A stretch of DNA of 64,000 nucleotides from Clostridia bacterium (lineage in GTDB: Bacteria > Bacillota > TC1 > UBA5767), in contig CP069393.1 of NCBI GenBank assembly GCA_016887505.1, forward strand, positions 1,102,001-1,166,000, given 5' to 3'. Made by a program: the position numbers and the translations under genes. How positions within the stretch are numbered: the first letter of the stretch is position 1; the number at the start of each line of letters is the position of its first letter. The notes under the pieces are model-generated. The model was not told where the DNA came from. It did not search any database and was given only the letters and a program-made list of their open reading frames with translations. This document shows, in pieces, positions 53,796 through 61,603 of this stretch.

Positions 53796-54962
53796 CTACT
53801 CCAATTCCCCAAAGTCGGTCGAAATCAACATGCCTGGGCGTACCTGGTCCGTCATAGTAAGCTCCAGTTCTACCAAGTATACCAGTCGTTCCCGGTCTTC
53901 AGACATAACCACATTTACTGGGGTGAACATGGGCTCAGTAGCAATTCTCTTCACCATGCCCTTAAGTTTTATATCTTTTTCTACCTCCAATTTGAACTCC
54001 ATCTCCATCCCAAGGGAAATCTTGGTCAGATCCTTTTCATGGATATAGATCTTTACGAGTGTTTTTTTAGGATTATATAGGCTTATAACCGGTGCGCCTG
54101 TACTGACATATTCACCCTTAGCGTAGTTGATGCTCTCCACAACCCCTCCATTTAAAGCCTTGATTTCATACTTATCTGCATTTATTTTGGCCAGTTGGGC
54201 ATCTAGGGCTATCATTTCTGAATTAAGCGCTGCGATTCTTTGATCTGGTTCATCGTAGCCCGCATTCATACTCTTAAGCTGCTCTTCGGCGGCAGAAATC
54301 TGAGCATCTAATCCTGTTCTTTGATTGATTAAGCTGTTAATATCACTCTGCGCTTTATCGCTTTTTAAACGTGCACTATCATAAGCACTTTTACTATTTA
54401 CTAGAGCCAACCTTGCTACATCTAAATCCTGCCTAGACACGGCACCGGTTTCAAAAAGAACAAGCATCTTATCGTAATTGCTCTGTTGCAATTCATAAGC
54501 AGTCTTTAACGCTTCACTACTAGATAGGCTCTGCTCATACAGGGACTTAGCGCCAAGAATGGAATCAGACATGGCATTTCTTTGGCTAATCAGTTGACTG
54601 ATACTACTATTTTGAATGTTCCGTTCTTCTTCCCGTACTGGCGATACCGACTTATCCACATTTTCCAAGGCAATCTGGTCTGCCAATTCAGCTTTTTCTT
54701 GCAAAATGGCGGCGGAAGAAGCATCTAGACTCATAACCACTTGTTCAGCTTGTATTTTCTCTCCTTCACGCACCAAAAGTTCATCAATTATTCCAGGAAC
54801 GGTAGCATAAACATCATAGCTATCTGGCTCAATTTCGCCATAGTAAATACTCGCATCCTCTCCCCGCGACAACAAATAGAGAAACAGGCTTAATGCAACT
54901 ACGATAATCCCTAGTATCATGACTCTTTTCATTTTTTTATTCTTCATTTTCTCCTCCACCAC
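53796..54962 (-). CDS. HlyD/EmrA-family membrane-fusion efflux adaptor
   Basis: A 388-residue protein with one N-terminal helix (VMILGIIVVALSLFLYLLS). A lipoyl/biotinyl-like segment (about 45-80) precedes a long alpha-helical hairpin (about 80-260, with Gln/Ser/Leu heptads) and a beta-barrel region (KALNGGVVESINYAKGEYVS). It links the ABC-2 exporter to the cell envelope. In Gram-positives, such YhiI/YbhG-like adaptors are found with ABC-2 exporters. Confidence 0.92.
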   Translation of the reverse strand: MVEEKMKNKKMKRVMILGIIVVALSLFLYLLSRGEDASIYYGEIEPDSYDVYATVPGIIDELLVREGEKIQAEQVVMSLDASSAAILQEKAELADQIALENVDKSVSPVREEERNIQNSSISQLISQRNAMSDSILGAKSLYEQSLSSSEALKTAYELQQSNYDKMLVLFETGAVSRQDLDVARLALVNSKSAYDSARLKSDKAQSDINSLINQRTGLDAQISAAEEQLKSMNAGYDEPDQRIAALNSEMIALDAQLAKINADKYEIKALNGGVVESINYAKGEYVSTGAPVISLYNPKKTLVKIYIHEKDLTKISLGMEMEFKLEVEKDIKLKGMVKRIATEPMFTPVNVVMSEDRERLVYLVELELTMTDQVRPGMLISTDFGELE

Positions 54963-54978
54963 GCCTAATCCTAAGTTT

Positions 54979-56169
54979 TTATCCTTTGAATCGAATTACT
55001 TGTTCCGCTACTAAGGGTATAATTTTTTCAATATTGGTATTGCCGTAATAGGTAACGTGCATAACCTTTTTTCCGCTATAGGCAAAGATTTGTTTTCTGA
55101 TACCATCTTCTGCGATGAACATCTTGTCCATTCCAGGATAAGGAAGAGCAATGATTTCTGCCTCTGGCTCCCATACGTAACGCTGAATCAAATCCTCTGT
55201 AAGCCCTTCCGATAGTCCAGCAAAAGTTAATTTAAAAAACTGGTTTTCTATGCTTGGTGAATACTCGCCACTTTGATCAGCCCACATTTCCCCGGAGACT
55301 ATGCCGTGTTCATCTATTTCATATTGAATTGGTGCCATCAGGCTCCAGTCACTTTGCACACGGTTCTTCCGATCTACCTCACGGTAGTAAGTCCCGATTT
55401 CTCGCTCAAGATTGGGACTTTCCTCAATTTCAGCCAATCGAACGAAGGGTAAGGAGTCTGTGTCCTCTGGCAGGTTGTATTCTATACTTCTATTCATAGA
55501 AACAATCGGTAATGGGATTATGGCAAGAGCGATTAAGACGTAGAAAAGAGCCACGATACCACCAAAGAATCTCGCCTGTTTGTAGCCCTCATAGTGCGTG
55601 GCAGGATTACCTTGTAACAAGGATTCTTTGAGATTCCGGATGGATAAATAATTTCGAATGGTTCTAAAAAATACATAGATTTCGACTACTAATAATAACA
55701 CTTGTTGCAAAAACTGTCCTCTTACCATTAATAATACTGGCTCATCTAGTAAGAAATACGGTCCAAGTATTAATCCAAACATGAGGACAAGCGCTATGGA
55801 AAAAACGAGCACATTCCGTTTCAGTAGTTTATCCAACTCATCAAGGGTATGTCCTTGCTCAACAGGATCCGTATGCAATTCTCGAATCTTGTCCGACTTC
55901 TCAGCAATAAAGATGTAAAACTTCCCCGTTCTAGTTACCAAATCCCAACCGCACTGCTCATATAGATCTATTCTTTCTTGATTTGGTTTATCCATTAAGA
56001 CTTCAATGCGGTAGCGTACATCTTTGGGCTCACCCTTCTCAAAGTAGACAAAAAGTCCACCGATTTTCGTGAGGTGTAAACCCTTTTTACTCATGTCGGA
56101 AAACCAACTTTCGTTCCGCCCCACCGCATAAATATCATCCAACAATAGTTTTCGAACCATCTTTCCCAT
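54979..56169 (-). CDS. DUF2812 membrane protein
   Basis: A 396-residue protein. The N-terminal DUF2812 domain (about 1-115) includes YAVGRNESWFSDMSKKGLHL. Two helices (about 134-175) and two more near 205-240 follow, then an extracellular C-terminal domain (about 245-396). Its ATG overlaps the PadR stop as TAATG. DUF2812 proteins often follow PadR regulators, and a sensory or regulatory role is likely but unproven. Confidence 0.88.
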   Translation of the reverse strand: MGKMVRKLLLDDIYAVGRNESWFSDMSKKGLHLTKIGGLFVYFEKGEPKDVRYRIEVLMDKPNQERIDLYEQCGWDLVTRTGKFYIFIAEKSDKIRELHTDPVEQGHTLDELDKLLKRNVLVFSIALVLMFGLILGPYFLLDEPVLLMVRGQFLQQVLLLVVEIYVFFRTIRNYLSIRNLKESLLQGNPATHYEGYKQARFFGGIVALFYVLIALAIIPLPIVSMNRSIEYNLPEDTDSLPFVRLAEIEESPNLEREIGTYYREVDRKNRVQSDWSLMAPIQYEIDEHGIVSGEMWADQSGEYSPSIENQFFKLTFAGLSEGLTEDLIQRYVWEPEAEIIALPYPGMDKMFIAEDGIRKQIFAYSGKKVMHVTYYGNTNIEKIIPLVAEQVIRFKG

Positions 56170-56480
56170 TATTTTGTCTCCTCCAATATCTGTCCATCAT
56201 GTATCATTTTCTGTAGGCGAAGAAACTCCCGCCGTAACGCAGCCAGGCCTTCTTCGGTTATGACATAGGTTTTACGTCTTCCATCATCCTGCAGTACCTT
56301 AATAAGTTTTTCTTTCTTTAACCGCGTCAGAACGCCATACAAGGTCCCTGGTCCCATTTGTATGCGGCCATCCGATACTTGCTCAATTGCACTCATCAAT
56401 TGATATCCATGGTTAGGTTGGATCAGAGCCAAAAGAATATAGTACATCGCTTCTGTCATCGGCCCTCCTGAATTTTGCAT
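56169..56480 (-). CDS. PadR-family transcriptional regulator
   Basis: A 103-residue winged-helix repressor (EAMYYILLALIQPNHGYQLM, then MGPGTLYGVLTRLKKEKLIK). It is first in the PadR-DUF2812-HlyD-ABC-ABC operon and probably represses it. Two starts are possible: ATG at 56480 with TAGGAGTGATGAG, or ATG at 56459 with GGAGGG. A large palindrome over the promoter is its likely operator. Confidence 0.93.
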   Translation of the reverse strand: MQNSGGPMTEAMYYILLALIQPNHGYQLMSAIEQVSDGRIQMGPGTLYGVLTRLKKEKLIKVLQDDGRRKTYVITEEGLAALRREFLRLQKMIHDGQILEETK

Positions 56481-56489
56481 CTCATCACT

Positions 56490-56533
56490 CCTAATATTAT
56501 GTCACGCGATATATCGCATGGCATAATATTAGG
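56490..56533. promoter_or_regulatory. 44-bp nested palindrome over the PadR operon promoter
   Basis: Outer arms CCTAATATTATG and CATAATATTAGG (12 bp, perfect) enclose a central perfect 12-bp palindrome GCGATATATCGC. Overall, only two symmetric base pairs fail out of 22. It overlaps the -10 box and the likely transcription start, as expected for PadR autorepression. Confidence 0.85.
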
Positions 56534-56554
56534 CTATACTCTATTTTTTGTCAA
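56526..56554 (-). promoter_or_regulatory. Promoter of the PadR operon
   Basis: TTGACA (56549-56554) and TAATAT (56526-56531) with a 17-base spacer. The -10 box lies within the outer arm of the palindrome. Confidence 0.75.
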
Positions 56555-56677
56555 CCAAATAGAAACGCACTTGGGCTAACTGCCCCAGCTAGACGAATGG
56601 TTAGAGGACTTTTTTCGGATACTGTTATCCTTGCTTGCTCCACCTAGGATTAACAACCGCGTTTGACAACGAAAAAA

Positions 56678-56723
56678 ATACCCTGCTGACCATTTTCCTT
56701 CTCAACAATGATCAGCAGGGTAC
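56678..56723 (-). terminator. Terminator after the MarR gene
   Basis: Seventeen-base arms with one mismatch (TACCCTGCTGAYCATT type, 56679-56695 and 56707-56723), followed on the minus strand by a T7 run. Confidence 0.85.
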
Positions 56724-56738
56724 TATATTAATTTTTGT

Positions 56739-57221
56739 TTAACAATCTAGGCAATCATTGAGTATGACATCATCCGATTTTTTTTCCAACTCTTCAATCA
56801 TGTCTGTAATACTTTTGATTGCCCTAAAAAATTCTTCCTGTCTCATTTTTTCTAAGGGCTTCAGGCGTTCTTGCATATACACCATATGCTTCTCCTTAAA
56901 ATCATCCGCTAGGGCAAATCCCTCTGTCGTCAGGCTAAGTTCGTAGACTCTTTTATCTATTTCGCTGCGTTTTTTCTGAATCAAACCCATAGCAACCAAT
57001 TTATTAGCCACAGGGGTGAAAGAACCTTTTTCAATATTGAGCAAATGACTTAATTCGGACATCGGCGCTGAACCATTAAAATGCAAAAACATCAATGTTG
57101 AGATGTGTGTTTGATTTACGTCCTCTGGCAAAGGATACTCTTTTGAGAATCCTTTGAAAAAAAAGTGCTCCAATTTTGCCCTTAAGTTTACTATGGTCAT
57201 CATAGCTTCATATTCCGTCAT
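56739..57221 (-). CDS. MarR-family transcriptional regulator
   Basis: A 160-residue winged-helix regulator (APMSELSHLLNIEKGSFTPVANKL, then KKRSEIDKRVYELSLTTEG). It is 18 bases downstream of the MATE exporter gene, so the pair forms an operon in which MarR probably represses the exporter. The C-terminus ends in LNDCLDC with two cysteines, which could make it redox-sensitive. Confidence 0.93.
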   Translation of the reverse strand: MTEYEAMMTIVNLRAKLEHFFFKGFSKEYPLPEDVNQTHISTLMFLHFNGSAPMSELSHLLNIEKGSFTPVANKLVAMGLIQKKRSEIDKRVYELSLTTEGFALADDFKEKHMVYMQERLKPLEKMRQEEFFRAIKSITDMIEELEKKSDDVILNDCLDC

Positions 57222-57239
57222 CCTTGTAAAATCCTCCTC

Positions 57240-58607
57240 TTATACCGCTATATCAACCTCTGTTCTGGCTATGTTGTCATCTTGCTTCCATTGTCTTATG
57301 ATTGCAAAGAAAGTAACAATAATGGCTAAACCATCTGCAATTGGTGTTGCAAACCATACACCGTTGATGCCAAAACTTGTAGGTAATATGAAGAGCAATG
57401 GCAATAAGAATATGAATTGTCGTAACATACCGAGAACCATAGATGTCTTTCCTTTGGCAATAGACTGAAAGTAAGCAACACCCATTAGATTGATACTAAG
57501 TAAAGGAAGCATCATTACAAAGATTCGCAATCCATTAACAGCAACCGCGACAGTATCGGAACCTTGTTCTAAAAACAGTCCGATAAACGTGGTTGGGAAA
57601 ATTTCCAGCATAGCAAATACTACGGTGGAGAAAACGACACCAACCATGACGCTATATTTCAATGTTTTATTTACGCGTTCTTTTTGCCTTGCTCCATAAT
57701 TATAACCAATAATTGGCTGCATTCCTTGCGTTATCCCCATGATTGGCATAATAAAAAAGGTGTATAAGCTATTAATGGCTCCTAAAGAAGTAATTGCAGC
57801 CGTACCACCATATTCTCCCAATCCACGATTCAAAAAGGTCATGGCCACACTAGTGCCAATCGTAGACATAAAGGTTGCAAAACCAATCGTGATAATACTA
57901 ATAACCACGTGATAATCCGGAACAAAATCTCTAATACTTAGATGAAGTTCACTTCGACCTCTACCGTAAAAACTCAACAAGATAGTCAATCCAACAAATT
58001 GACCCGTAATCGTAGCGTAGGCAGCGCCTGCCACGCCCATATCCATAAGACCGATAAAGACAAAGTCCAATATAATGTTTGTCACAGCAGATGCAATCAT
58101 AGCGGTCATAGACAATAGGGGCTTTCCTTCTGACCTTACTGAACTATTCAAAGTGAAAGACATCATCTGGAAAATAAACCCAGCAATAATAATTCTCAGG
58201 TAACCAGCTGCATAAATAATGGTTTCCTCAATTGCTCCAAATAATACTAGTAATTCATTCAAATTAAACAGTATGGTACCTAGCATTATGCCCGTTACCA
58301 ATAGACCAAAGCTCAAAGTATTGCCAAACACATGACTCGCCCCGGCCCTATCTTTCTCACCCAATCGGATGGATATTAATGTAGATCCCCCAATCCCAAT
58401 TAAACTCGCAAATGCAAACATAATCATCATTACTGGGAATGCAATCGTTAAGCCAGCCAAGGCGGACTCTCCTGCATACTGACCAATAAAAATTCGGTCA
58501 ACAACATTGTACACTGCATTCACCAACATCGCGATAACAGCCGGAATGGAGTATTTCGCTAATAATTTACCTATGGCTTCCGTTCCTAATTCTTTAGTAC
58601 TTTCCAC
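57240..58607 (-). CDS. MATE-family efflux transporter
   Basis: A 455-residue protein with twelve helices. It begins with a GKLLAKYSIPAVIAMLVNAV stretch and has VVDRIFIGQYAGESALAGLT, both typical of MATE exporters that expel cationic drugs with Na+ or H+. The second half repeats the pattern (MGITQGMQPIIGYNYGARQ). It is the first gene of the MATE-MarR operon. Confidence 0.95.
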   Translation of the reverse strand: MESTKELGTEAIGKLLAKYSIPAVIAMLVNAVYNVVDRIFIGQYAGESALAGLTIAFPVMMIMFAFASLIGIGGSTLISIRLGEKDRAGASHVFGNTLSFGLLVTGIMLGTILFNLNELLVLFGAIEETIIYAAGYLRIIIAGFIFQMMSFTLNSSVRSEGKPLLSMTAMIASAVTNIILDFVFIGLMDMGVAGAAYATITGQFVGLTILLSFYGRGRSELHLSIRDFVPDYHVVISIITIGFATFMSTIGTSVAMTFLNRGLGEYGGTAAITSLGAINSLYTFFIMPIMGITQGMQPIIGYNYGARQKERVNKTLKYSVMVGVVFSTVVFAMLEIFPTTFIGLFLEQGSDTVAVAVNGLRIFVMMLPLLSINLMGVAYFQSIAKGKTSMVLGMLRQFIFLLPLLFILPTSFGINGVWFATPIADGLAIIVTFFAIIRQWKQDDNIARTEVDIAV

Positions 58608-58688
58608 TATCCTACCTCTTTTCTCTACCTAGCTCTTGGACTATGCCTCGATGTATACTTTTGTCTGGTTGTGAATTATATAAATTGA

Positions 58689-58718
58689 AGGATACCGAGC
58701 GTAAAAACTCGGTATCCT
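58689..58718. promoter_or_regulatory. Hairpin in the leader of the MATE-MarR operon
   Basis: Arms AGGATACCGAG and CTCGGTATCCT around GTAAAAA or its complement, about 65-95 bases into the predicted transcript and 80 bases before the MATE start. There is no U tract, so attenuation is uncertain. Confidence 0.5.
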
Positions 58719-58789
58719 ATCTTTCAACACTTACTTTACGTTACAAGAAAAAGATCTCCAAACAGCATATTCGTTTGATTTCTAATCGT

Positions 58790-58818
58790 ATGCTAACACA
58801 CCCATAATCGCGTGTCAA
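58790..58818 (-). promoter_or_regulatory. Promoter of the MATE-MarR operon
   Basis: TTGACA (58813-58818) and TAGCAT (58790-58795) with a 17-base spacer, on the minus strand, about 180 bases upstream of the MATE start codon. Confidence 0.62.
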
Positions 58819-59014
58819 GAAGTTTGTTTTCTAACTTTTTCCTATTACACCATTTTTCATACACCTTAAAACATGCTAAAATTAGTCTACTTGATACTAG
58901 ATACTGTAGGGCAAGGTACAACACTTGGTTTTAACCCGGAACCGTCTTAAAATACATTCTTCCAATACGCAAATAGCTGCCACTTGCAGTTCATTCCTCT
59001 TAAGGAGCTAGGTA

Positions 59015-59563
59015 ATGCTAAAACATAAAATTGAAAAATTTGAAAACAAAGAACGTCTAGATGAATTGAATCCACTAGGTACTCTACAAGATATTGGGCT
59101 TACGAAAGAATCAAGAGTACTCGACTACGGTGCGGGTACTGGCATCTTTAGCATAGCTGCTGCTAACATCGCTAAAACTGTATTTGCCTATGATATCAAT
59201 ACAGAATTTTTACAGCATATAAAAGACAAAGCACTTTCTCATGGACTAACCAATGTTCATACTGTTGAGGTAGGAGAGCTTAGTACGATTGACCAGCATT
59301 CCATGGATCTTATCTTACTAGTAACTGTTTTTCACGAAATTGACGACATAGATAGTCTATTTGAGCATCTTACTACCCTGCTTGCAAATAATGGCACTAT
59401 TGTCGTTATTGAATTTCATAAAAATAAAACACCGTTTGGACCCTCTCTTGCACACAGAATATCCAAGCAAAGAGTTGCAGAAGAGTTCGCGAAACGTAAT
59501 TTTCATTTACTAGAAGATAAAGATTTAGGTAAAAACTTTTATCTGGTTTCTTTCAAACTCTAG
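59015..59563 (+). CDS. Class I SAM-dependent methyltransferase
   Basis: A 182-residue protein. SAM-binding motif I is VLDYGAGTGIFSIAAA (about 34-49), with an acidic residue after beta strand 2 in FAYDINTEF. The post-I region reads LILLVTVFHEIDD. The substrate is unknown. The ribosome site is TTAAGGAGCT. A GNAT gene follows 35 bases later and is probably co-transcribed. Confidence 0.92.
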   Translation: MLKHKIEKFENKERLDELNPLGTLQDIGLTKESRVLDYGAGTGIFSIAAANIAKTVFAYDINTEFLQHIKDKALSHGLTNVHTVEVGELSTIDQHSMDLILLVTVFHEIDDIDSLFEHLTTLLANNGTIVVIEFHKNKTPFGPSLAHRISKQRVAEEFAKRNFHLLEDKDLGKNFYLVSFKL

Positions 59564-59598
59564 TAAAAGAGCTCATCCCCGAAGGGAGTAGTAGAACA

Positions 59599-60105
59599 AT
59601 GACAGAAAAGGAATTTAATATAATTTGGAATCTTTTCCTAGAATCTTTTAGCAAGGATGAACGGCGCACCAAGAAAAAGCAGTATGCACTAATCAAAAAT
59701 CCCCTATATCATTTAGATGCTTATCAGGAAAATAATGAAACGATTGCCTTTCTTGCATACTGGAACTTTGGTGATTTTCTCTATGTGGAGCACCTGGCCA
59801 CAGAACCTAAAATGCGCGGAAAAGGTATTGGCAGAAAGATTATTAAAGACCTGACCCATAAATCCAATAAACTAGTAGTGTTGGAAGCAGAAAAGCCCCA
59901 TGATGAAATGGCAAAAAGGCGGATCCATTTTTACGAAAGACTAGGCTTTTATGTGAATGACTATGAATACTACCAACCATCGTATGGTGAAGATAAAGAT
60001 GAACTTTCCCTACTCTTTTTATCTCACCCTCGGGCCATATCCCACGCTGAATTCGAAAAGATTAGACAAACAATCTACCGTGAGGTCTACCAGAAGGATA
60101 TTTAA
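59599..60105 (+). CDS. GNAT-family N-acetyltransferase
   Basis: A 168-residue protein. The acetyl-CoA motif A reads VEHLATEPKMRGKGIGRKII (about 77-96), with the RGKGIG core. The end of the fold is seen at RRIHFYERLGFYVND. The target is unknown. It is second gene after the methyltransferase, with a terminator. Confidence 0.92.
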   Translation: MTEKEFNIIWNLFLESFSKDERRTKKKQYALIKNPLYHLDAYQENNETIAFLAYWNFGDFLYVEHLATEPKMRGKGIGRKIIKDLTHKSNKLVVLEAEKPHDEMAKRRIHFYERLGFYVNDYEYYQPSYGEDKDELSLLFLSHPRAISHAEFEKIRQTIYREVYQKDI

Positions 60106-60150
60106 TACTCATGACAAAGAATGATATCGTTTTACTTTCATGTCTGAAAT

Positions 60151-60187
60151 AGAAAAATCCCAGCGCAATTAGCACTGGGATTTTTCT
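60151..60187. terminator. Terminator between convergent genes
   Basis: Thirteen-base arms AGAAAAATCCCAG and CTGGGATTTTTCT with a short loop, followed by T-rich sequence on both sides. Confidence 0.88.
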
Positions 60188-60206
60188 GTCTTCTTAATCT
60201 CTTTAC

Positions 60207-60491
60207 CTAAATACGTTCCACTGCAACCACCACGCAGCATTGTGGGTCTGGGCATGCCGAGCAAGCTCTTCCGTCCTCATCCTCCCAAGAAAGTTCTCCT
60301 CCCGAAGCCATTATATTCATAGGTGGCAAAGCTGTCATGATCATCTCAGGGCACCAGCCTTCTGCCCCTTCAATTCTCAAACCCAATCCATCTTTTCTGC
60401 GCATGCAGAAACTATCTCCAACCTGCATGCCAGCTCCACACGGTTCCTTGATGGATACCACCGTTGCTTTTACGTCAAATTCATTTCCCAT
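60207..60491 (-). CDS. TIGR04076-family small protein
   Basis: A 94-residue protein rich in cysteine (about seven) and glycine. GAGMQVGDSFCMRRKDGL, then WCPEMIMTALPPMN and CPDPQCCVVVAVERI, are marks of the TIGR04076 family. The clustered cysteines suggest metal or redox chemistry, but the function is unknown. It lies 12 bases after the uridine kinase gene, same strand. Confidence 0.85.
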   Translation of the reverse strand: MGNEFDVKATVVSIKEPCGAGMQVGDSFCMRRKDGLGLRIEGAEGWCPEMIMTALPPMNIMASGGELSWEDEDGRACSACPDPQCCVVVAVERI

Positions 60492-60503
60492 TATTCTTCC
60501 TCC

Positions 60504-61121
60504 TTAGTCACCTTTTAGTAGTGTCTTTATCTGAAACAACAACATATTAATAGCCACCTGGTTATGTCCCCCCTCAGGTATAATGATATCTGCATGTTTC
60601 TTGGAGGGTTCCACAAAATCCTCATGCATCACTTTTACCGTACTGAGATATTGGTCTATCACAGAATCCAGGCTTCTTCCCCTGGTCTTCACATCTCTTA
60701 CAATTCTTCGAATAATCCGAACATCTGCATCCGTATCAACAAAAACCTTAATATCTAACAAATTGCGTAAAGCCTTGTTCTCAAAAAGCAAAATTCCTTC
60801 TACTAGTATGACTTGTCTTGGTTCAACATGAACTGTGTCAATAGCCCTAGTATGCTGAATAAAATCATAGACTGGACGCTCAATCGAAACGCCCTGTTTG
60901 AGAAGCTGAATATCTTCTATCATCTTTTTTGTTTCAAAAGAGTTGGGATGATCATAGTTCAGTTTTTTTCTGTCTTCCAAGGTGAGATCATCATGGGGCA
61001 AATAGTAATAATCATGGCAAAGCGTGATGACTTCATCACCAAGCTCTTCCGTCAATCTATTAACCAGCGTTGTTTTTCCTGATCCGGTCCCGCCAGCAAT
61101 GCCTATACAGATGGGATTCAT
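60504..61121 (-). CDS. udk: Uridine kinase
   Basis: Phosphorylates uridine and cytidine for salvage. P loop GIAGGTGSGKTTLVNRL (about 7-23), then HDYYYLPHDDLTLEDRKKLN and NYDHPNSFET, and VILVEGILLFEN (Walker B-like). The length of 205 residues is standard. The ribosome site is AAGGAGGAAT. It is the first gene before the TIGR04076 protein. Confidence 0.95.
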   Translation of the reverse strand: MNPICIGIAGGTGSGKTTLVNRLTEELGDEVITLCHDYYYLPHDDLTLEDRKKLNYDHPNSFETKKMIEDIQLLKQGVSIERPVYDFIQHTRAIDTVHVEPRQVILVEGILLFENKALRNLLDIKVFVDTDADVRIIRRIVRDVKTRGRSLDSVIDQYLSTVKVMHEDFVEPSKKHADIIIPEGGHNQVAINMLLFQIKTLLKGD

Positions 61122-61603
61122 ATATTCCTCCTTAGCGATTCTATCGAAATATCAATTTCACTATATACAGTTTATCAATAAATTCTTCTATTAACATGAT
61201 ACTTCAACAAAATTTCAGGCAAATATCCTACTTTTCAGATAAAGTACACTATCTTTAAGCACTGCTTACCAACTTTGTTAGCTACAATATCTCCCCTGCT
61301 TCTTTTTCATATCATAATTCTCTTCCCTACGTGTTGCAACTATGTGAAATCACTTTTCCATTCTTTACAAATCTGCAATATTTGTTTACTCATTTTCATG
61401 TATTATTCTTCAAGTCTTACACAGAAAGTACAAGAAAGAGCAATTGTCTCCCTACCTATTTCCCTTTATGCTTTCATCCATTTGCGCCACTATATTTGCA
61501 CTAATTTGCTCCTAATTTCATTATTGGTTGTTTATACTTGTATTTTAACTCATTTCAGTGCATGATAGGAGGGTTGGAATAACAAAAAATGAAAGGGTAC
61601 ACC
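61122..61603. other. Long divergent intergenic region upstream of typA
   Basis: About 480 AT-rich bases. A 96-codon plus-strand frame here lacks a ribosome site and reads as hydrophobic noise. TAGGAGGG near the end may serve as the typA ribosome site for a slightly earlier ATG (61589). I recognise no RNA motif. Confidence 0.45.

Larger units (their letters stand above)
58608..59014. other. Divergent region between the MATE operon and the methyltransferase gene
   Basis: Contains the MATE promoter, a leader hairpin (58689-58718) and AT-rich sequence ahead of the methyltransferase gene. I see no gene in it. Confidence 0.6.

Noticed and set aside
61275-61565. 96-codon plus-strand frame upstream of typA
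   Set aside because: Hydrophobic, AT-driven frame without a ribosome site; the region is the typA upstream sequence.
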